A DNA stretch of 64,000 bases from Pseudarthrobacter sp. SSS035 (GTDB taxonomy: Bacteria; Actinomycetota; Actinomycetes; Actinomycetales; Micrococcaceae), in contig NZ_CP096882.1 of the NCBI RefSeq assembly GCF_023273875.1, positions 372,001-436,000 of the forward strand, read 5' to 3'. Of the stretch, positions 43,274 through 52,609 are shown one piece after another. The translations under genes and the position numbers were made by a program. The number at the start of each line of letters is the position of its first letter. Positions within the stretch are counted from its first letter, which is position 1. The notes beneath the pieces are model-generated. The model was not told where the DNA came from and searched no databases. It saw only the letters and a program-made list of their open reading frames with translations.

Positions 43274-44070
43274 GCCCTTTTCCCTGGCCGGCGTTCGGCG
43301 CGGCGTTGCCCTGGACAGCACTGGCAGTCCTGGCGGTCCTGGCGCTGACGTTTGGTGTGGCCGTCCGGCAGGGCCGGCACTCAGTGATGGACGTCGCGTG
43401 GGGCCCCGGCTTCGTTGCGGTGGCCGTAGTGTCCTGGTTCCTGTCGGCCGGATCGGGCGATGACACCCGCCGCGCCTTGTTGCTTCTGCTGACGGCGGTC
43501 TGGGGGTTGCGGCTGGGCGGCCATATTGGCTGGCGGGCGCGCGACGGACATGAAGACCCGCGTTACAGGGCCCTGCTGGACCCGGCGCCCGGATCCAGGA
43601 ACGCGTTTGCGCTCCGCCGCGTCTACCTGCCGCAGGGCGTGGTGATGTTTTTTGTGTCCCTGACGCTGCAGGTGGGGATGTTCGCCACCGGGCCTGTGGG
43701 GTGGGTGGCCGGGCTCGGCGTCCTGCTGTGGGTGACGGGGTTTGTGTTCGAGACCGTGGGCGACTGGCAGCTGGCCCGCTTCAAGAAGGATCCGTCCCGC
43801 CGCGGCACAGTGCTGGAGACCGGTTTGTGGCGGTACACCCGGCATCCCAACTATTTCGGCGATGCGGCCATCTGGACGGGGCTGTTCCTCATAGCCGCAG
43901 ACTCCTGGCCGGGCATCCTGACCATCCTTTCCCCGGCACTGATGGTGTGGACGCTCGCCGGGAAGACCGGGAAGCCCCTGACGGAAAAGGCGATGTCCGG
44001 ACGGCCCGGTTACCGGGAATACGTCGAGGCCACCAGCGGCTTCATCCCGTGGCCGCCCAAACACCGGTAA
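43270..44070 (+). CDS. DUF1295 / steroid 5-alpha-reductase-like membrane protein
   Basis: The protein has 266 residues with about six helices, starting at a GTG that overlaps the hydrolase stop. SVMDVAWGPGFVAVAV and RYTRHPNYFGDAAIWTGLFL (part of the conserved RHPNYFG motif) define the DUF1295 family, related to isoprenylcysteine methyltransferases and 3-oxo-5-alpha-steroid dehydrogenases. The conserved region should bind NADPH or SAM. Bacterial members have no established substrate. It is cotranscribed with the hydrolase. Confidence 0.88.
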   Translation: MSPFPWPAFGAALPWTALAVLAVLALTFGVAVRQGRHSVMDVAWGPGFVAVAVVSWFLSAGSGDDTRRALLLLLTAVWGLRLGGHIGWRARDGHEDPRYRALLDPAPGSRNAFALRRVYLPQGVVMFFVSLTLQVGMFATGPVGWVAGLGVLLWVTGFVFETVGDWQLARFKKDPSRRGTVLETGLWRYTRHPNYFGDAAIWTGLFLIAADSWPGILTILSPALMVWTLAGKTGKPLTEKAMSGRPGYREYVEATSGFIPWPPKHR

Positions 44071-44084
44071 CTCCCCGCCAACAA

Positions 44085-44144
44085 AACTGGGTCGCAACAG
44101 GTGTCGTTATGACGGCTCGTAACGACATCTGCTGCGACCCAGTT
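44085..44144. repeat. palindromic element, copy A (family shared with 63445-63496)
   Basis: Arms 44085-44109 and 44120-44144 pair at 23 of 25 positions. They begin AACTGGGT and end TGTCGTTA at the loop. The loop region (GGCTC core, 12 nt between GTCGTT and AACGAC) matches copy B. It lies between the convergent DUF1295 and GNAT genes. Confidence 0.88.
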
Positions 44145-44157
44145 GGGGGTGGTGGGG

Positions 44158-45186
44158 TCAGTCCGCGACGATCAGCGTTTCGGCACCCGCCTGGCGCGCC
44201 TTGCCGGTTTCCAGCAAGGGCTCGACGGCGGCGCGCAGCGCTGTCATTGAATCGTCCAGTTCCAGCATGACCGGGTGCTGGTACGCGAGGAGCGAGAGCA
44301 GGTCACGGACGGCGGCTGCGGCGTCGTCTGCCTCCAGCGCGGGTTCGTGGCCCACAAACACATCCGTGGCCTTAGCGCCCTGGGCCGACGCATCCGTCGC
44401 CGGGTCCTGGGCTGCCTCCGCATAGCTCACCGCAAAGGCGCGGATCCGGCCCTTCTTGCTGGGGGAAACCCCGGCACCAAAGGCAGATCCCGGCTCGGCG
44501 CGCAGCACCAGCGCACCGTGGGCGCCGGTGAGATCATCCAGGAACAGCTTCTGCACCTGCCCCACCGACAGCACGCCCGGCGAATCCCAGCCGTGGATCG
44601 ACGTGTAATACCGCCCCACGACGTCGGTCAGCTCAACGGAACCGGTAGCGAGATCCATTACGACGTCGGAACCGGCGTTTTCGTCGTTGGCCAGCCCGCC
44701 GCCGTCGTTCTTCGCAGGGAACACGGGCAGCTTCAGGGCGCCCGGCTCCACCACCACCAGCCGGGAACGCTGGATGGGCGCGAGCCCGAACACCTCGGCG
44801 AACGCGGCCCCCGGAGTGCCCGGCTGCACCTTCGCGCGCAGCCGGGTAACGCCCGACGGCGCCTGCCCGGCTTCGCGCCGCAGCATGGTCAGGAGCGTGG
44901 CACCGATGCCGGCGCGGCGGTGATCGCGCGCCACTTCGATGTAGGTCCACAGCCGCTCCGGGTGCAGCGAGGCCTCGTAAACCACGCCCGCCGCCACCGG
45001 AATGCCGACGCCGTCAATGACGTCCTCGGCCACGATGCAGCGGCGCCACGGGGCGCCGTCCGTGCCGGCCGAGGAGACGGCCAGGGCACCGCGGAACTGC
45101 CGGGCCTGTTCGGTCTCCGGGCCACCCCAGATTTCCAGCAGCGTCAGGTCATCGCCCTCACGCCATTCGCGGTATTCGATGGCCAT
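44158..45186 (-). CDS. GNAT-family N-acetyltransferase
   Basis: The protein has 342 residues. The acetyl-CoA-binding motif A is VARDHRRAGIGATLLTMLRRE (about 83-103, R-x2-G-x-G/A). A second, more degenerate GNAT-like half follows. The end reads YQHPVMLELDDSMTALRAAVEP. It is 2 bp downstream of glycyl-tRNA synthetase and so cotranscribed, a pairing common in Arthrobacter. The substrate is unknown. Confidence 0.85.
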   Translation of the reverse strand: MAIEYREWREGDDLTLLEIWGGPETEQARQFRGALAVSSAGTDGAPWRRCIVAEDVIDGVGIPVAAGVVYEASLHPERLWTYIEVARDHRRAGIGATLLTMLRREAGQAPSGVTRLRAKVQPGTPGAAFAEVFGLAPIQRSRLVVVEPGALKLPVFPAKNDGGGLANDENAGSDVVMDLATGSVELTDVVGRYYTSIHGWDSPGVLSVGQVQKLFLDDLTGAHGALVLRAEPGSAFGAGVSPSKKGRIRAFAVSYAEAAQDPATDASAQGAKATDVFVGHEPALEADDAAAAVRDLLSLLAYQHPVMLELDDSMTALRAAVEPLLETGKARQAGAETLIVAD

Positions 45187-45188
45187 GC

Positions 45189-46574
45189 TCAGGCGCCGAT
45201 CAGGCGGGCGGCCAGGTAGCCTTCCACCTTGTCCAGCGAGACGCGTTCCTGGCTCATGGAGTCGCGTTCACGGATGGTCACGGCCTGGTCCTCGAGGGTG
45301 TCGAAGTCCACGGTGATGCAGAACGGGGTGCCGATCTCATCCTGGCGGCGGTAGCGGCGGCCGATCGCGCCGGCGTCGTCGAAGTCGATGTTCCAGTTCT
45401 TGCGCAGCTGCGCGCCCAGGTCCTTGGCCTTCGGCGAGAGGTCCTCGTTGCGGCTCAGCGGCAGCACCGCAGCCTTGACGGGGGCCAGGCGCGGGTCAAG
45501 GCGCAGGACGGTACGGACGTCGACGCCGCCCTTGGCGTTGGGTGCCTCGTCCTCGGTGTACGCGTCCACCAGGAACGCCATGAAGGAACGGGTCAGGCCT
45601 GCGGCCGGCTCGATCACGTACGGGGTGTAGCGCTCGTTGGTGGCCTGGTTGAAGTAGCTCAGGTCCTGGCCGGAAGCCTTGGAGTGCGTGGAGAGGTCGA
45701 AGTCGGTGCGGTTGGCGATGCCTTCGAGCTCGCCCCATTCGGAGCCCTGGAAGCCGAAGCGGTATTCGATGTCCGTGGTGCCCTTGGAGTAGTGGCTGAG
45801 CTTGTCCAGCGGGTGCTCGAAGAAGCGCAGGTTCTCTTCCCGGATGCCCAGGCCGGTGTACCAGGACATGCGCTCTTTCATCCAGTACTGGTGCCACTCT
45901 TCGTCCGTGCCGGGCTCGACGAAGAACTCCATTTCCATCTGCTCGAACTCACGGGTGCGGAAGATGAAGTTGCCCGGTGTGATCTCGTTGCGGAAGGACT
46001 TGCCGATCTGGCCAATGCCGAAGGGCGGCTTCTTGCGGGAGGTGGTCAGGACGTTGCTGAAGTTCACGAATATGCCCTGGGCCGTTTCGGGGCGCAGATA
46101 GTGCATGCCTTCGTCGCTGGCCACCGGGCCGAGGAAGGTCTTGAGCAGGCCGGAGAACTCCTGGGGTTCGGTCCATTCGCCGCGCGTGCCGCAGTTGACG
46201 CAGGCAATGTCCTTCAGGCCGTTCTCGGCGGGGCGGCCCTTCTTTTCCTCGTACTCTTCCTCGAGGTGGTCCGCGCGGTAGCGCTTGTGGCAGGAGAGGC
46301 ACTCCACGAGCGGGTCCGAGAAGACATCAACGTGGCCGGAGGCTTCCCATACCTGGCGGGGCAGGATGACGGAGGAATCCAGGCCCACCACGTCCTCGCG
46401 GCCGCGGACCATGGACTGCCACCACTGGCGCTTGATGTTTTCCTTCAGCTCGGCACCGAGGGGTCCGTAGTCCCAGGCAGAGCGCGAGCCTCCGTAGATT
46501 TCACCGGCCTGGAACACAAAACCCCTTCGCTTGGAAAGGGAAATGACCTGGTCGAGTACGGATTTTGCTGCCAT
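45189..46574 (-). CDS. glyS: glycyl-tRNA synthetase (single-chain, dimeric type)
   Basis: The synthetase has 461 residues from the ATG at 46574 (MAAKSVLDQVISLSKRRG). It belongs to class II: GGSRSAWDYGPLGAELK near the N-terminus, motif 2 region FRNEITPGNFIFRTREFEQME, and motif 3-type GLTRSFMAFLVDA. Four cysteines in CLSCHKRYRAD and DIACVNCGTRG form the zinc site of actinobacterial GlyRS. It charges tRNA-Gly. It is the first gene of a two-gene unit with the GNAT. Confidence 0.96.
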   Translation of the reverse strand: MAAKSVLDQVISLSKRRGFVFQAGEIYGGSRSAWDYGPLGAELKENIKRQWWQSMVRGREDVVGLDSSVILPRQVWEASGHVDVFSDPLVECLSCHKRYRADHLEEEYEEKKGRPAENGLKDIACVNCGTRGEWTEPQEFSGLLKTFLGPVASDEGMHYLRPETAQGIFVNFSNVLTTSRKKPPFGIGQIGKSFRNEITPGNFIFRTREFEQMEMEFFVEPGTDEEWHQYWMKERMSWYTGLGIREENLRFFEHPLDKLSHYSKGTTDIEYRFGFQGSEWGELEGIANRTDFDLSTHSKASGQDLSYFNQATNERYTPYVIEPAAGLTRSFMAFLVDAYTEDEAPNAKGGVDVRTVLRLDPRLAPVKAAVLPLSRNEDLSPKAKDLGAQLRKNWNIDFDDAGAIGRRYRRQDEIGTPFCITVDFDTLEDQAVTIRERDSMSQERVSLDKVEGYLAARLIGA

Positions 46575-46707
46575 GGTGGACTCCAATTTCTACAGGGCCG
46601 CTGGGTGCGGTCCGCGGGTATCTGGCCCCGCTGCACGTGGGTGCATCACCGCTGGGTGCGGGCGGGGCGGGCGAAGGAACGAGATGCAGAGAACTGCGTG
46701 TCCTAGC

Positions 46708-47742
46708 CTACCGGCCGCTGCCTCCGGAAGCTGCCTGCCTCCGGAAGGCGCCCCGCGGCCACGGCAGTGTGGCCAGGATGATGGCGGCCAGCGTCAGCAG
46801 TGTGCCCAGGACGGTGGCCGGGGCCACGACGCTTCCGGGGGCCGGCACCAGGAGGTCCAGCCCCAGGGAGCCAAGGAGCTGTCCGGCGATCATGCCGAGC
46901 CCGGTCACCAGCACGCCCAGGCTGCGGACCAGCAGCGCACCCAGGCCGATGAACACACAGCCCATAGGCCCGCCCAGGTAGTACCACCACTCGGCCGGCA
47001 ACGGATTGCCCGGCCCAAATACAGTCACCTTGATGGCCAAGGCAATCCACAGGAACACGGAGCCGGCCACGAAATTCACCAGAGTGGCGGCGACGGGCGA
47101 ACCGTAGTGGACCGTGGCCGTCCCGTTCATGGCCTGCTGGAAACTCATCAGGAACCCGGCTAGGACAGGGAGGATCAACGGCAGAATCAAGGTTTCCAGC
47201 CCGCCTGCACCGTCCGCAGGAGCGCCCGGGGAGCCCGGGGAACCGGCCAGCCGCGGCGAAACCGCCCACGCCACGGCGGCGACCGTCAGCACGCAGCCGA
47301 TGATCCGCATGGGAGTCACTGCCCTCTTGCCGGCCGGTCCGATGCCCAGCCGGTCCACCAGCAGCCCGCTCAGGGTCTGCCCGGTCACGGCGGCGACGGT
47401 AAACAGTGCCACGCCGAGGATGCCCACGGTGAAGGACTGCGCGAAGACAAATAGGGCGCCGATGCCGCCGGCCAGCACGTACACGGGCGGGAAAGCCCGG
47501 GTCCGGACCGCCGGCAGGATCCTGGCCAGACCGGCGCGGCCGCTGGGCAGGATCAGGGAGATCAGGATCATCACCACCAGGCCGGTGCTGAAACCCACCA
47601 CGGCCGCGGCGATGCCGTCGTTGAGCCGGACGCCGAGGGCCCCGTTTATCCGGCCCTGGACGGGAATGGCCAGTCCCGCGCCGACGGCCAGCGGGAGCCC
47701 CGCGAAGCGCGGCAGCCGTGGGGTGTGGGTCATTGGATTCAC
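46708..47742 (-). CDS. DMT transporter, YdcZ (DUF606) type with two repeats
   Basis: The protein has 344 residues with ten helices in two homologous halves. FAGLPLAVGAGLAIPVQGRIN opens the first half and GFLMSFQQAMNGTATVHYG the second; both contain the Gln/Asn-containing first-helix motif of DMT_YdcZ. Two ATGs (47742 and 47733) are usable. The substrate is unknown. Confidence 0.85.
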   Translation of the reverse strand: MNPMTHTPRLPRFAGLPLAVGAGLAIPVQGRINGALGVRLNDGIAAAVVGFSTGLVVMILISLILPSGRAGLARILPAVRTRAFPPVYVLAGGIGALFVFAQSFTVGILGVALFTVAAVTGQTLSGLLVDRLGIGPAGKRAVTPMRIIGCVLTVAAVAWAVSPRLAGSPGSPGAPADGAGGLETLILPLILPVLAGFLMSFQQAMNGTATVHYGSPVAATLVNFVAGSVFLWIALAIKVTVFGPGNPLPAEWWYYLGGPMGCVFIGLGALLVRSLGVLVTGLGMIAGQLLGSLGLDLLVPAPGSVVAPATVLGTLLTLAAIILATLPWPRGAFRRQAASGGSGR

Positions 47743-47766
47743 CTTACGTCAGGCATTATTGCTTGT

Positions 47767-48000
47767 ATGAGCAACCAGGACATTCAAGAGATCCCCATCC
47801 GCGACAGCATGATCCGTCTTGGCCAGCTCCTGAAGCTCGCCAGCCTGGTGGAGGACGGCGTGGAAGCCGCCGAGCTGATCAAAAACGGACTCGTCAAGGT
47901 CAACGGCGAGATCGAGGACCGCCGCGGACGCCAGCTGCACAACGGCGACACCGTCACCGTCAACGGGCAGACCGTGCAGGTTGTGGCCCCCGAAGCCTGA
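47767..48000 (+). CDS. S4-domain RNA-binding protein (YbcJ-like)
   Basis: The protein has 77 residues from the ATG at 47767. The S4 fold is IRLGQLLKLASLVEDGVEAAELIKNGLVKVNGEIEDRRGRQL, with the diagnostic LIKNGLVKVNG. Small stand-alone S4 proteins bind structured RNA and some act on the ribosome. It is separated from the divergent YdcZ transporter by 24 bp and ends in a terminator. Confidence 0.88.
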   Translation: MSNQDIQEIPIRDSMIRLGQLLKLASLVEDGVEAAELIKNGLVKVNGEIEDRRGRQLHNGDTVTVNGQTVQVVAPEA

Positions 48001-48043
48001 TCTAACGGGCCTGGCTCAGCCTCAGTCGGCCAGGACCGCGTAA

Positions 48044-48072
48044 GCGGCCGGCGGCACTGTGCCGCCGGCCGC
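48044..48072. terminator. bidirectional GC-rich hairpin terminator
   Basis: GCGGCCGGCGGCAC (48044-48057) pairs perfectly with 48059-48072 between the convergent S4 and esterase genes. A T-run is weak, so termination is inferred from position. Confidence 0.7.
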
Positions 48073-48082
48073 CGTCGTACGT

Positions 48083-48733
48083 TTATTTGTTCAGCACCTC
48101 GTGCGTCAGGAACTCGGAGACGTGCCCGATTTCCTGCTGGTTGATGCCGTGCCACATGCCCGTGTAGAGGACCTTGGTGAGCTTGACGTGCCCGCGCACC
48201 CAGCCCATGGTGTAGTCGATCTTGTCGGGGGTGATCACGGGGTCCTGCTGGTCGCGGCCCCAGAAGAGCGGCACCGTGCCGTCCAGCTCGCCGTCCTTGA
48301 ACGTGGGGTCCCCGTCCGCGTTGACCACAAAACCGGAAAGCCCGACGACGGCGGCGTAGTCAGCGGGGCGCTGCCGGAGCAGCGTGGTGGCCATCGCCAT
48401 TCCCATGGAGAAGCCGAGCAGCGTCACGGACGGGTGGTCGGCTTTGACGGTGTCGATCCAGTCCTGCACGTAATCGGCTCCAGCCTTGACGGCGTCGAGC
48501 GTGTATTCGATGGAGGCCGTCAGGGGGAACCACATAAACCCGGGGCCCGTGGCCAGGGGCGCCCGGAGCGAGGCAACCACAAAATCTTCGGGAAGCATAT
48601 CCGCCAGGCTCAGCAGGTCCTGTTCGTTGGCGCCGTAGCCGTGCAGCAGCACCAGCAGCGGCCTTCCGGAGCGCTGGTCCTCCGGCCGGGACCACAGAAC
48701 AACGGGGGCGGGAAATACTTGGGCGTCAGTCAT
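48083..48733 (-). CDS. phospholipase/carboxylesterase, alpha/beta hydrolase
   Basis: The enzyme has 216 residues from the ATG at 48733, chosen for GGAAA five bases upstream; an ATG at 48742 is the alternative. The oxyanion region is LLVLLHGYGANEQDLL, the nucleophile Ser is in LLGFSMGMAMATTLL, Asp in RDQQDPVITPD, and His in YTGMWHGINQQE. It belongs to the acyl-protein thioesterase/carboxylesterase group. It is divergent from the SGNH hydrolase gene. Confidence 0.88.
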   Translation of the reverse strand: MTDAQVFPAPVVLWSRPEDQRSGRPLLVLLHGYGANEQDLLSLADMLPEDFVVASLRAPLATGPGFMWFPLTASIEYTLDAVKAGADYVQDWIDTVKADHPSVTLLGFSMGMAMATTLLRQRPADYAAVVGLSGFVVNADGDPTFKDGELDGTVPLFWGRDQQDPVITPDKIDYTMGWVRGHVKLTKVLYTGMWHGINQQEIGHVSEFLTHEVLNK

Positions 48734-48810
48734 GGTTTCCATTCTTACAGTTACCCGGCGGTAACTACCTACGGTGGCGTAGCTTGTGAGCAAGGAGGCA
48801 GGATAGGACC

Positions 48811-49677
48811 GTGAATGAAGCAAAAGCCATGCAGAGCCCGCCCAGGGCCCCGGAAGCCCACCCCTGGAGCCGCTATGTGGCGATGGGAGATTCGTTCACC
48901 GAGGGCATCGGCGACCCCGACCCCACCAGCCCCGGCGGCTTCCGCGGCTGGGCCGACCGGGTGGCCGAGGAACTGGGCCGGGGCCAGTCGGACTTCGCCT
49001 ACGCCAACCTGGCCGTCCGCGGCCGGCTCCTGCAGCAGATCGTGGACCAGCAGCTCGCTCCGTGCCTGGCGCTGAAGCCGGACCTGATAACCCTTTCCGC
49101 CGGCGGCAACGATCTCATCAGGCCCGGCGGCGACCCCGACGCCCTCGCCGAAAAACTTGATTCAGTGGTCCAGATCCTGGCCATGGGCGGTGCCACGGTG
49201 GTGCTGTTCAACGGCCCGGATACCGGTTCCTCGGTCCTGGGACGGATCCGCAGCAAGGTGGCCATCTACAACGAGAACCTGCGCACCGTGGCCGCCCGCC
49301 ATGACGCCATCATCGCCGACATGTGGTCGCTCAAGCAGCTGAACGATCCGCAGATGTGGGACGAGGACCGCCTGCACTTTTCGCCATTGGGACACCACAC
49401 CATCGCCGCCATGGTGCTGGATTCGCTGAACGTGAACCACACCCTCGAGCCGCTCCGGCCCAAGCCCCTGCCCGTCCCCACGTGGCGGGCAGCCCGCTCC
49501 GAGGACCTGGTGTGGGCCCGCGAGTACTTTGTCCCGTGGGTGGTGCGGCGGCTGCGCCACCGCTCTTCCGGCGACGGCATCACCGCAAAACGTCCGACGC
49601 CGGGGCCTGTGTTCGGCCCGGGCGTTCCGTTGGGTTCCGGCGAGGGGCCGCTGGGCACCACCGAGGCCCGGCGCTAG
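48811..49677 (+). CDS. SGNH/GDSL hydrolase
   Basis: The enzyme has 288 residues, with a GTG start and AAGGAGG upstream. Block I is VAMGDSFTEGIGDP (Ser about 29), block III LSAGGNDLIRPGG, and block V EDRLHFSPLGHHTIAAM (Asp and His). No signal peptide is apparent, so it is probably cytosolic. The last about 80 residues, beyond the hydrolase fold, are Arg/Pro/Gly-rich. It acts on an unknown ester. Confidence 0.9.
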   Translation: MNEAKAMQSPPRAPEAHPWSRYVAMGDSFTEGIGDPDPTSPGGFRGWADRVAEELGRGQSDFAYANLAVRGRLLQQIVDQQLAPCLALKPDLITLSAGGNDLIRPGGDPDALAEKLDSVVQILAMGGATVVLFNGPDTGSSVLGRIRSKVAIYNENLRTVAARHDAIIADMWSLKQLNDPQMWDEDRLHFSPLGHHTIAAMVLDSLNVNHTLEPLRPKPLPVPTWRAARSEDLVWAREYFVPWVVRRLRHRSSGDGITAKRPTPGPVFGPGVPLGSGEGPLGTTEARR

Positions 49678-49736
49678 CGGCGGCCCGGCGTGACCGGCGG
49701 CACGGCGTGACCCAAGGACAACTCCCCCGGACAGGC

Positions 49737-50954
49737 ATGGATCCGGATGAGGTGGTGCGGCGCCGGCTTCACGCCCAACGGCTGCGCGGGCCCGGCCTGG
49801 GCTCCCCGGAGGACGCCGTCCGGCACTTGCTGGCTGTCCAGGCGCAGGAGTTTCCGTACGCCCGCTGGAGCCTGGCGCAAAGGACCGGCAGTCCTGGAGC
49901 TGCCGTCGGGGCCCCGTCTCATCGGGTTGCTGCCGAGGCTGCGGTAGCCACCGCCGCGGAGGTGGAGGAGGCGGTGTCCGACGGTCGTATCCTGCGCACC
50001 CATATCCTGCGGCCCACCTGGCATTTTGTGCACCGCGAGGATCTTCGCTGGCTGACGGCCTTGTCCGCGCCGCGGCTTCACCAGGGCAACGCGGGCATGT
50101 ACCGGCAGACCGGGATTGATGCCGCCGCCGCTGACCGGAGCGGACAGGTCCTGGCCGAAGCCGTCCGGGGCGGGTCACACCTGACCCGCGAACAGCTGGC
50201 CGCGCGGCTGCAGGACGAAGGGTTCGGGGCCACCGGCTTCGGGCTGGCCTACCTGATCATGCACGCCGAGATCAGCGGGATCCTGACCAGCGGGTCGCCA
50301 GTGCGCAGCAGGGGCGGGGCCCTGAAGCAGACCTACGCCCTTTTTGACGAGCGTGTCCCTGCCGGCCCGGCCATTCCTCTGACCCGGACCGAAGCGCTCA
50401 GCGAGCTCGTCCGGCGCTACTTCACCAGCCGCGGGCCGGCCACGGTCAAGGACTGCGCCGATTGGTCCGGGCTCACCATGGCCGACGTGCGGCTCGGCCT
50501 CCAACAGTCCCTGGCGGCTGCTCCCGAAACGCTGGCAACGTCGGTGATTGACGGCGTCGAGCATTATTTCGACGCCGGCGCGGACGGCGGTTCGGAGGCC
50601 GGCACGGAGGCCAGCAATGCCACGCCGGCGGCAGGACCGCGGATCGATCTGATCCAGTGCTACGACGAATACGTGATGGGCTATTCGGCAACCCGGCACT
50701 ATCTGGGCGGCAGCGCTCCGGCGTTCCCGGTCGCCGGGGATCCGATGCATGTGGTGCTGCTGGACGGGCGGATGGCCGGCTGCTGGCGGCACACCATGTT
50801 CTCCGGCCGCTGTGAGCTTGATATCCGTCTGTCCGCTGCCGCGGACCGGGCCACGGAAGATGCCGTGCAGGACGCCGTGGACCGGTACGGGGCCTTCCTG
50901 GGGATCCCGGCCGCGCGTGTGGGCTCCGGGGTTAAGCTGGAAGGACACATATGA
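49737..50954 (+). CDS. AlkZ-like DNA glycosylase (HTH_42, winged-helix domain protein)
   Basis: The protein has 405 residues from the ATG at 49737; a GTG at 49707 could extend it by ten. The family QxQ motif is present: LLAVQAQEFPYARWSLAQR, with Gln35 and Gln37. GRILRTHILRPTWHFVHREDLRW and IQCYDEYVMGYSATRH are other conserved blocks. In Streptomyces sahachiroi AlkZ, this fold unhooks azinomycin crosslinks; most homologues are genome-maintenance glycosylases not tied to biosynthetic clusters, as seems the case here. Confidence 0.85.
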   Translation: MDPDEVVRRRLHAQRLRGPGLGSPEDAVRHLLAVQAQEFPYARWSLAQRTGSPGAAVGAPSHRVAAEAAVATAAEVEEAVSDGRILRTHILRPTWHFVHREDLRWLTALSAPRLHQGNAGMYRQTGIDAAAADRSGQVLAEAVRGGSHLTREQLAARLQDEGFGATGFGLAYLIMHAEISGILTSGSPVRSRGGALKQTYALFDERVPAGPAIPLTRTEALSELVRRYFTSRGPATVKDCADWSGLTMADVRLGLQQSLAAAPETLATSVIDGVEHYFDAGADGGSEAGTEASNATPAAGPRIDLIQCYDEYVMGYSATRHYLGGSAPAFPVAGDPMHVVLLDGRMAGCWRHTMFSGRCELDIRLSAAADRATEDAVQDAVDRYGAFLGIPAARVGSGVKLEGHI

Positions 50955-50967
50955 GAGGCGCTACACC

Positions 50968-51498
50968 GTGAACAGCTTGTTTTTCTGGATCATCATTCTG
51001 GCGTTCGTGATACCGATGGCGATGCGGATGTACCGGAAATCCGTGAACAAACGGAACCAGGAGCAGAGCTTTTCCGGGCGCTACCCCGAGCAGTTTCCAG
51101 GCGGCGGCCAGTACCCGGGCAGCGATCAGTACCCGGGGCCGCAGAACAAGCAGCCCCGTGACGGCTACACGCAGCAGGATTACATGAGTGGCGGCTTCCG
51201 GCAGATCATGAGCCCGCAGCCCCTGCCACCGAGCCAGCCGTTGCCGCCCATGCAGCCGATTCCTTCTGCGGATCAGCAGTTCCCGCCGTACGGCCAGCCG
51301 CAACCCAACGGCCAGCCGGTGCCGGAGCAGCGCGCGGAAGCACCGCAGCAGCCTGCCGCCCCCGGCATTCCCCTGCCGCCGTCGGGCCCGCAGGGATACC
51401 GTGCCCGCAAGCTGGCCGAACTCGACCAGCAGTACAGCAACGGCGAGCTGGCCATGGAGGACTACATGAAGCGCCGCTCCGATATCATGAACGGCTGA
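50968..51498 (+). CDS. membrane-anchored SHOCT-domain protein
   Basis: The protein has 176 residues from the GTG at 50968 with AGAGG upstream. An N-terminal membrane helix (LFFWIIILAFVIPMAMRMY) is followed by a long Pro/Gln/Gly-rich linker (QYPGSDQYPGPQNKQP and PSQPLPPMQPIP). A C-terminal SHOCT domain ends the protein (RKLAELDQQYSNGELAMED). SHOCT modules are short oligomerisation or substrate-presenting domains. It is 13 bp downstream of the glycosylase gene. Its stop is about 37 bp from the IS110 transposase stop. Confidence 0.8.
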   Translation: MNSLFFWIIILAFVIPMAMRMYRKSVNKRNQEQSFSGRYPEQFPGGGQYPGSDQYPGPQNKQPRDGYTQQDYMSGGFRQIMSPQPLPPSQPLPPMQPIPSADQQFPPYGQPQPNGQPVPEQRAEAPQQPAAPGIPLPPSGPQGYRARKLAELDQQYSNGELAMEDYMKRRSDIMNG

Positions 51499-51534
51499 TC
51501 GCTTAGTCAGCGCGAAAGGATCCTTCTATGGTTG

Positions 51535-52605
51535 TCAAGCGTGGCCGGGGTCTGGGTTTGCGGCGTTGAGTATTCGGTAGATCCGTCGGGCGAGATAGCG
51601 TTTCAGGCACCGGCGGATCTCCTTTTTTGTTCGTCCTTCGGCTTGGCGTTTCTGGACGTAGTCGATGGTGGCGGGCTCGAAGGTCATCCGGCTCAGGGCG
51701 ATGATGTGCAGGGCTTTGTTCAGGGTTCTGTCGCCGCCGCGGTTGAGTCTGTGCCGGACGGTGTTCCCTGACGAGGCGTGGATAGGGCTGGCTCCGGCCA
51801 GGGACGCGAAGGCGGCCTCGGAATGGACGCGTCCCCGGTGGGACCAGACGCTCAGGCAGATGGCGGCCGTGACGGGACCGATCCCGGTCTCCTTGAGGAG
51901 GGGTGCGGCTTCGCTGATTTCGACCAGTCCGGTGATTTGGTCGTTGTTGGTTTTGATGTCCGCGTCGAGTTCGGTGATGTGTTTGGCCAGCCGGACTGCT
52001 TCGGCGCGGGCAACGGACTGAGCCAGCGGTTCTTCCCGGGCCCGCCAGCGGGAGGCTTCGGTGATCTGGGTTCCGGTCAAGGGTTTGCGCGCATCCAGGC
52101 CAAGGTCGTTGACCCGGAGCAGGGCGGTCAACGCGTTCACGCCCCGGGTACGGTCGGTGGTCATGGATTCCCGTGCGGTGACCAGGATCCGCAGGGCAGC
52201 TCGGACTCCTTCGTTCAGCCGTGGCTGGCGCAGTTGCTGCTCATCCAGGGGCAGGACGGCTGCGGCGATCCGGTGCGCGTCGAGCGGATCTGATTTGCCG
52301 ACCCCGTGATGGGCTCGGGCATCCATGCGTGCGGCTTCGGCGACCGTGTAGCCGGCGGCGTCGACGGAACCGGCCAGCAGAGCGCCGTAGGAAGCAGCAC
52401 CCTCGATCACCCACAAGGTCGCCAGATCAGCGCCGGTGCGGCGCGCGACCCAGGCGATTGCGCGGGTAATGCCGGCCCCGGTGGTGGGGAAGTCCCGGGT
52501 GGCGGTCAGCTCACCGGTGTTGCCGGTGATGATGGCGTAGACATGGTTCTTGGCGTGCGTATCGACGCCGACGACAAAAGGGCGGGAATGAGCAACGATA
52601 GTCAT
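51535..52605 (-). CDS. IS110-family transposase (DEDD recombinase)
   Basis: This intact 356-residue protein has an N-terminal RuvC-like DEDD domain with VVGVDTHAKNHVYAI (Asp14), VIEGAASYGALLA (Glu) and GKSDPLDAHRIA (Asp pair). The C-terminal Tnp domain has LLKETGIGPVTAAICLSVWS and FASLAGASPIHASSGNTV; Ser in ASSG is the likely catalytic nucleophile of the family. No frameshift is present, so the element is probably active. IS110 recombinases are guided by a bridge RNA encoded in the element. Confidence 0.93.
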   Translation of the reverse strand: MTIVAHSRPFVVGVDTHAKNHVYAIITGNTGELTATRDFPTTGAGITRAIAWVARRTGADLATLWVIEGAASYGALLAGSVDAAGYTVAEAARMDARAHHGVGKSDPLDAHRIAAAVLPLDEQQLRQPRLNEGVRAALRILVTARESMTTDRTRGVNALTALLRVNDLGLDARKPLTGTQITEASRWRAREEPLAQSVARAEAVRLAKHITELDADIKTNNDQITGLVEISEAAPLLKETGIGPVTAAICLSVWSHRGRVHSEAAFASLAGASPIHASSGNTVRHRLNRGGDRTLNKALHIIALSRMTFEPATIDYVQKRQAEGRTKKEIRRCLKRYLARRIYRILNAANPDPGHA

Positions 52606-52609
52606 AGCG

